DNA of 64,000 bases. It comes from Rhyzopertha dominica (Eukaryota > Arthropoda > Insecta > Coleoptera > Bostrichidae). The translations under genes and the position numbers were made by a program. The notes under the pieces are model-generated. The model made no database searches and had not been told where the DNA came from. It worked only from the letters and a program-made list of their open reading frames with translations. The stretch lies in assembly GCA_025024175.1 (NCBI GenBank), contig QCXZ01000001.1, forward strand, positions 34,404,942 to 34,468,941, in the 5' to 3' direction. Positions 62,201 through 64,000 of this stretch are shown piece after piece; position 1 is the stretch's first letter, and each line of letters opens with the position of its first letter.

Positions 62201-62442
62201 GGTTTATTGTGCGTGTCTACATCCAGTGGGGAAGCAAACTGACATATCAAAGTGTTTTGCTTTTTAATAACTGCAAATAAAAAACATTTAAATTATTTGT
62301 TAGTTCGACAAATTAAAAAAAAAAGGACTTATTACATTGCATGTGCCAGCACCTCCATATCACATTATTCAGGCGAATTTTATCCTTCCATCTTAAACGA
62401 ATTCCTCTAAATCGATTCCACTTTGGAGATGTAAGCTTTTGT
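39433..62442 (-). CDS. Mondo: Mondo/ChREBP-family bHLH-leucine-zipper transcription factor (5' end outside window)
   Basis: Mondo pairs with Mlx on carbohydrate-response elements and activates genes of sugar and lipid metabolism when glucose-derived phosphates accumulate; the protein shuttles between cytoplasm and nucleus. Fifteen exons were placed by gt/ag sites and codon phase: 62336-62442, 62197-62270, 59952-60077, 59745-59895, 57957-58049, 56276-56394, 55515-55887, 50999-51138, 50761-50944, 44332-44525, 44035-44277, 43853-43980, 41161-41284, 40967-41096, 39433-39548. Every junction keeps frame, giving about 766 codons and a TAG at 39433-39435. The first visible exon starts inside the conserved N-terminal region, so upstream exons lie beyond 64000. 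No lesion was found, so the gene looks functional. The introns are full of transposon debris. Confidence 0.95.
39661..40248. mobile_element. Foldback element with ~270-bp inverted arms in a Mondo intron
   Basis: The left half (agggtgcgccacttaaaac, then cgtattttc and taggtacaac) is repeated in inverted form in the right half, ending ...gtggcggaccct, with a centre near 39955. The arms are about 80 percent alike by eye and fill almost the whole 588 bp. No coding sequence or clear target duplication was seen. Confidence 0.75.
40249..40966. other. Mondo intron sequence, nothing else seen
   Basis: This is the rest of the intron between the last two coding exons. It is AT-rich with no gene or recognisable repeat. 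Confidence 0.4.
42100..42345 (+). repeat. Interspersed repeat family R, copy 2
   Basis: This matches 4070-4325 closely in the same orientation, including aaccatagttggctttactatggttg at the right end. It lies in the Mondo intron between the zipper exon and the next. Confidence 0.7.
42700..43590 (+). pseudogene. Penelope-like element fragment (end of reverse transcriptase plus GIY-YIG)
   Basis: From about 42720 a decayed translation resembles the end of a Penelope-like reverse transcriptase (NNKIEFEIYG ... FYSLINRLLYH), then FNNGYVTKIVDQILKK from 43025. The frame 43217-43480 gives the GIY-YIG endonuclease: SGIYQLKYMQCDIVYVGLSG, RIKAHIANI and ADHCIKNN. A frame change then leads to LLEHFYKLKKLN and MFNTPLI. 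Stops and frame changes make it inactive. It lies antisense inside a Mondo intron and is a different family from the copy in the satellite. Confidence 0.8.
44332..58049 (-). CDS. Mondo: Mondo central region (low-complexity exons)
   Basis: Six exons cover the middle of the protein. The first (57957-58049) still has a family block, LADFIQPSLGPLQPNLDDYM. The rest is Pro/Gln/Ser-rich and little conserved, as in other Mondo proteins: for example QQPQEQPPPYQPQA in the 373-bp exon 55515-55887, and a basic patch, KVKQRSRSNTREPLKRPP, in exon 50761-50944. Assignment of these exons rests on splice sites, phase and position more than on similarity. The intron 44526-50760 is 6.2 kb and full of repeats. 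Confidence 0.85.
45130..45627. mobile_element. MITE with 13-bp inverted ends in the large Mondo intron
   Basis: GAGCTACTTGCAC near the left end is matched by GTGCAAGTAGCAC at the right, and ATTTAA flanks both sides (45124-45129 and 45628-45633). The middle is unusually rich in CpG for this region (gcgcgcc, gggcgccg) and has two ambiguous bases. The superfamily is uncertain; TTAA is contained in the duplication, so a piggyBac relation is possible. Confidence 0.6.
45796..45881. repeat. 16-bp perfect inverted repeat with 54-base loop
   Basis: TAAGAATTTTGTATTA at 45796-45811 is exactly complementary to 45866-45881. This may be a very small MITE remnant. Confidence 0.6.
46680..47060. repeat. Interspersed repeat family X, copy 1
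   Basis: This shares long stretches with 53920-54700: cttgactttaaatccacc, gagaaagacattcctaaaaac, atttgctctgtgcag and catcaccctcttc. There is no coding potential, and its ends are ill-defined. Confidence 0.6.
48655..49800 (-). pseudogene. Mutator-like transposase relic, split by a SINE
   Basis: Minus-strand frames, in order, read FCINCAKAENNPSAEHRCTK, then IESDIIAESFK, GLKYEKLVGDSDR and KPYEPQLVRQTH. After damage comes ISGKQDVSFDEQLAGISRDT with HVFGENYFC. Beyond the SINE (48975-49180) is a Lys/Arg-rich tail (LGKFKRKRDKACRRLF). The CxxC...H.C block followed by the GD.D motif and the later HVFG...C block is the pattern I know from insect proteins with a Mutator-like transposase domain. Stops and frameshifts are frequent, so the relic is old. 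It lies in the 6.2-kb Mondo intron on the same strand as the gene. The assignment is from remembered family patterns only. Confidence 0.55.
48975..49180 (-). mobile_element. tRNA-derived SINE, copy 2 (intact promoter boxes)
   Basis: On the minus strand the head has a box A-like TAGCTGGTCTAGTGGG (49158-49173) and a perfect box B, GGTTCGAATCC (49107-49117), in a T-arm stem (49104-49120). These are internal RNA polymerase III promoter elements. The body shared with 2725-2902 follows, then an A-rich tail. TAAAAG is duplicated on both sides (48969-48974 and 49181-49186). It is inserted in the Mutator-like relic. Confidence 0.85.
51984..53423. mobile_element. Non-autonomous hAT element, 1.44 kb, in a Mondo intron
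   Basis: Termini CAGGGCCGTGGAGAAA (left) and the complement of CAAGGCTGTAGAAAGA (right) are imperfect inverted repeats. The 8-bp AAATTAGG is duplicated exactly at 51976-51983 and 53424-53431. The arms remain related for several hundred bases (for example caaatggaagcaaacagacttg against caagtctgttttgcttcc). The interior has no transposase. A scrap of Penelope-like coding sequence lies inside. Confidence 0.85.
52557..52660 (-). pseudogene. Penelope-like GIY-YIG scrap inside the hAT element
   Basis: About 30 codons on the minus strand read HSRIYSFSCNDCDSVYIGQT, the start of a Penelope-type GIY-YIG domain with its cysteine pair, followed soon by a stop. It is too short to place in a family. Confidence 0.6.
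53920..54700. repeat. Interspersed repeat family X, copy 2 (interrupted)
   Basis: This is the counterpart of 46680-47060. It is interrupted at about 54190-54605 by sequence that ends in aataaatagattt followed by an ATT repeat, which looks like the 3' end of a retroelement. Family similarity resumes at atgttttcaagtttgctgca. Confidence 0.55.
54190..54605 (+). mobile_element. Probable LINE 3' end with (ATT)n tail
   Basis: This is insertion-like sequence absent from the other family X copy. It ends in AATAAATAGATTT and about eight ATT triplets, a tail typical of some LINEs. No coding sequence was recognised in it. Confidence 0.45.
54905..55095 (-). repeat. Interspersed repeat family R, copy 3
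   Basis: This is the reverse complement of the 4070 copy: atcagaaaaaataggtgtcc ... gttggctatagttttaaagc. It is more diverged than the copy at 42100. Confidence 0.6.
58183..58395 (-). mobile_element. 5'-truncated LINE 3' end
   Basis: On the minus strand a frame reads YNLVPDTYKTLKITSFKINV and KNYLFENV, then a stop. This matches the style of the extreme C-terminus of Jockey/CR1 reverse transcriptases. It is followed by AATAAAGACC and a TTA repeat tail at 58183-58195. It differs from the LINE at 17651. Confidence 0.6.
58500..58704. mobile_element. Small MITE with TAGAGGTGTT inverted ends
   Basis: A perfect 10-bp inverted terminal repeat (TAGAGGTGTT / AACACCTCTA) bounds 205 bp of non-coding sequence. 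TAGAGGTG-type ends occur in some hAT elements, but the flanking octamers do not match. Confidence 0.5.
59016..59163. repeat. Inverted repeat with ~38-bp arms
   Basis: tgaaataaatcatctctctg at the left is matched, inverted, by ccagggcagatgatttattt at the right; the match continues to ctctcacc. The two arms flank about 65 bp. It is probably a small foldback element. Confidence 0.6.
59745..62442 (-). CDS. Mondo: Mondo N-terminal conserved region (exons 1-4 of those visible)
   Basis: These four exons encode the sugar-responsive N-terminal module. The first reads LTSPKWNRFRGIRLRWKDKI and then RLNNVIWRCWHMQ, the core block shared with vertebrate MondoA and ChREBP. The second gives ICQFASPLDVDTHNKPE. 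The third gives EGKYWKRKLAACTAEYKKWR. The fourth gives MGLMSDTLFSTISNQPFVFP, the conserved activation-region motif. The vertebrate counterparts have the same order. The intron between the second and third exons carries a Tc1-like element. Confidence 0.93.
60382..61833 (+). mobile_element. Tc1-like transposon with long inverted repeats, decayed
   Basis: The ends CTCAGGTACAAAATAG and the complement of CTCAGGTGAAAAAAAC begin inverted arms of about 150 bp (60382-60530 and 61687-61833; both contain tttgggtttta and caatatggt segments). TA follows the right end; the left flank reads CA, probably a mutated TA. The transposase remnant lies between them. It occupies a Mondo intron, antisense to the gene. 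Confidence 0.85.
60700..61605 (+). pseudogene. Tc1-like transposase remnant
   Basis: A helix-turn-helix-like start (STIQRVLQHF ... RSGRKQTTTVLD) is followed by the DDE-domain blocks. The first-aspartate block is FTDEPWFCLHSLDGH, later ones are EVSAYHMVSFAPFI and VLKQYNDKP (second aspartate), CPGYSPHINPM stands for the usual SPDLNPIEH, and the C-terminal CHIQAIIRSTGRNTK is present. Several frameshifts and stops separate them. The enzyme would have cut and pasted the element at TA sites. Confidence 0.85.
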
Positions 62443-64000
62443 CTGTAAATACCATTGCATCAGTCAATCTATCAAAATCACTACATGATATATAAACTTA
62501 TGACTAGGATTGTTTTTGTGTTATTGAAGCTATGTAACTGTTAAATAAATAGACACTCATAAGAAAAGTCAACAACATAATCACTGATTAAACATTTAAT
62601 AATTTCCACTTATAAGAAAGAAAACCATACATAAAATTAACATTAATGTAATTTTCTAGTTTAATAAAAATTTATGCTGCAAAATGAAACAGATGAGATT
62701 GCTCACTGAAACCCAGTGAATGCTTACTATATATGTATACTTAAAATTAATTTAGTTAAAAGATGTTCATAATTCTGAATTTTAAAAATAAACAGCAAGT
62801 TAAATTTGTAATACATTTTATTGCATAATTTGTTCATATTCCATTTGAAAGTAGTAGAAACAGTAAAAAATCTATTTAAGTAATTGGGGTCATGACATGA
62901 AAAAAATATTGTGATAAATGTTCAAATACAGCTGTTTGAATTAAATAATCAGGATGCTGTAGTAACCTACATAGAAATTTTAAAGTTTTAAAATACACCT
63001 ACTTTGCTAATTAGGCATTATGTACATGGTCAGAAAGCAGTCCTATAAAACATTACACATACATACAGAACTACCACTGTTTCTATAATAGGGAAACTAA
63101 AATTCTTATTCTTATATAGACATCTTTTTCATTTGATAATATCAAAAAGGCTAGATTACAATATTACCTATTTTAATTCAAATAACGACTTAAAACCAAT
63201 TCATTATTATAATTTTAATTGTCCTTCGATAACCACTGCAAATGAGCAACATAGATGTAAATTTACTACAAGTAACGACAATGCTGTCAATGAGAAATGT
63301 GCATTTTCATATTTATCACAGAAAAATATAAAATGACAGAATATCAAATATAGATGTCACAAATGTGTGAAATTCTGTTAAATTGTATTACTGTGATTTT
63401 TTCTCACTTTTGATATCTTACTGTTCTGAGTAGTAACAAACCAAACAATTTTAGTTCCAGAACAGTTAATGAAGATAGATATTAAGCTTGCCTTCCATGT
63501 AGACTATATCTAAACATGTATGTCTAATAAAATTAAAAAAAAGATTAAACAAATGACAGTATTTTTTGCTAGTAAAAATGAACTGCAAACTATATTCACA
63601 CTATACCATGTACAATAAGTAGATATTCTATATATGGGTGAAATGGTTAAAATATAGGAATTGTAAAGTGAAGCTAATGTATCCACAGTGTTTCTTATAT
63701 AACTAATCAGAAAATAAAGTACTCCAAAAAAAATTTGTGTTCTTGTGTGGTATGAAATAGTTGCTCCTCTAACTGGCACCTGTAATTTTTGTAACTACTC
63801 TTAAAGAATTTGATATTAAGAGCTAGTCAATAATGGACAGACTAAATTTCACAAATATATAAATCATATAGCTACTATATTTTATCCTTTTGCATTACTA
63901 TACTCAGCAGAATATATATGGGTTGACTTTTCAATCTGCAAGTACAGCTGTACAATAGATTAAATCTATAATAAGCCATTTCTTTTAATTAACGTATGTG
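62443..64000. other. Mondo intron toward missing 5' exons, nothing else seen
   Basis: The first visible Mondo exon begins after a tttacag acceptor at 62442 in mid-codon phase, so this stretch is intron. No further Mondo exon, element or RNA gene was found up to the window edge. Confidence 0.5.

Overview
The window is insect (arthropod) nuclear DNA. It is AT-rich, has spliced genes, and is dominated by eukaryotic transposable elements; the order of insect cannot be told from the sequence. Two host genes are recognisable, both on the minus strand. At the left edge (322-1284) is the 5' part of a ZAD-type C2H2 zinc-finger gene. At the right (39433-62442, continuing past the right edge) is the Mondo/ChREBP-family bHLH-leucine-zipper transcription factor, the insect sensor of sugar-derived metabolites. 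Fifteen Mondo exons could be placed with consistent splice phases, about 766 codons down to the stop.

Layout. 1-1.3 kb: ZAD gene. 1.3-6.7 kb: a graveyard of small DNA elements: a TA-flanked MITE, a tRNA-derived SINE, an unidentified broken coding fragment, and a hAT-type MITE family with copies nested inside each other and identifiable 8-bp target duplications. 6.7-12.3 kb: a dead but structurally complete BEL/Pao LTR retrotransposon on the minus strand, with unusually short LTRs (about 115 bp). 12.6-36 kb: a large satellite array of a 123-bp unit (41 codons, mostly free of stops), about 125 units. It runs in one orientation to about 24,694 and then flips head-to-head into the other. Two retroelement insertions interrupt it: a Penelope-like element (17431-21016) that itself contains a 5'-truncated Jockey/CR1-like LINE (17651-20664), and a nearly full-length two-ORF LINE (31403-35674).

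36-64 kb: the 3' flank of Mondo and then Mondo itself. Its introns hold a foldback element, a Penelope-like fragment, a MITE, a Mutator-like transposase relic split by a SINE, a 1.44-kb non-autonomous hAT with an 8-bp target duplication, a LINE 3' end, and a Tc1-like element with long terminal repeats and a decayed transposase.

The two host genes are not evidently related in function. No new defence or metabolic system is visible. The most unusual structure is the inverted 123-bp satellite block with its higher-order duplications. The order of nested insertions gives a relative chronology: satellite first, then the Penelope-like element, then the LINE. All element assignments come from motifs read in the translations and from hand comparison of repeats; no database search was possible.
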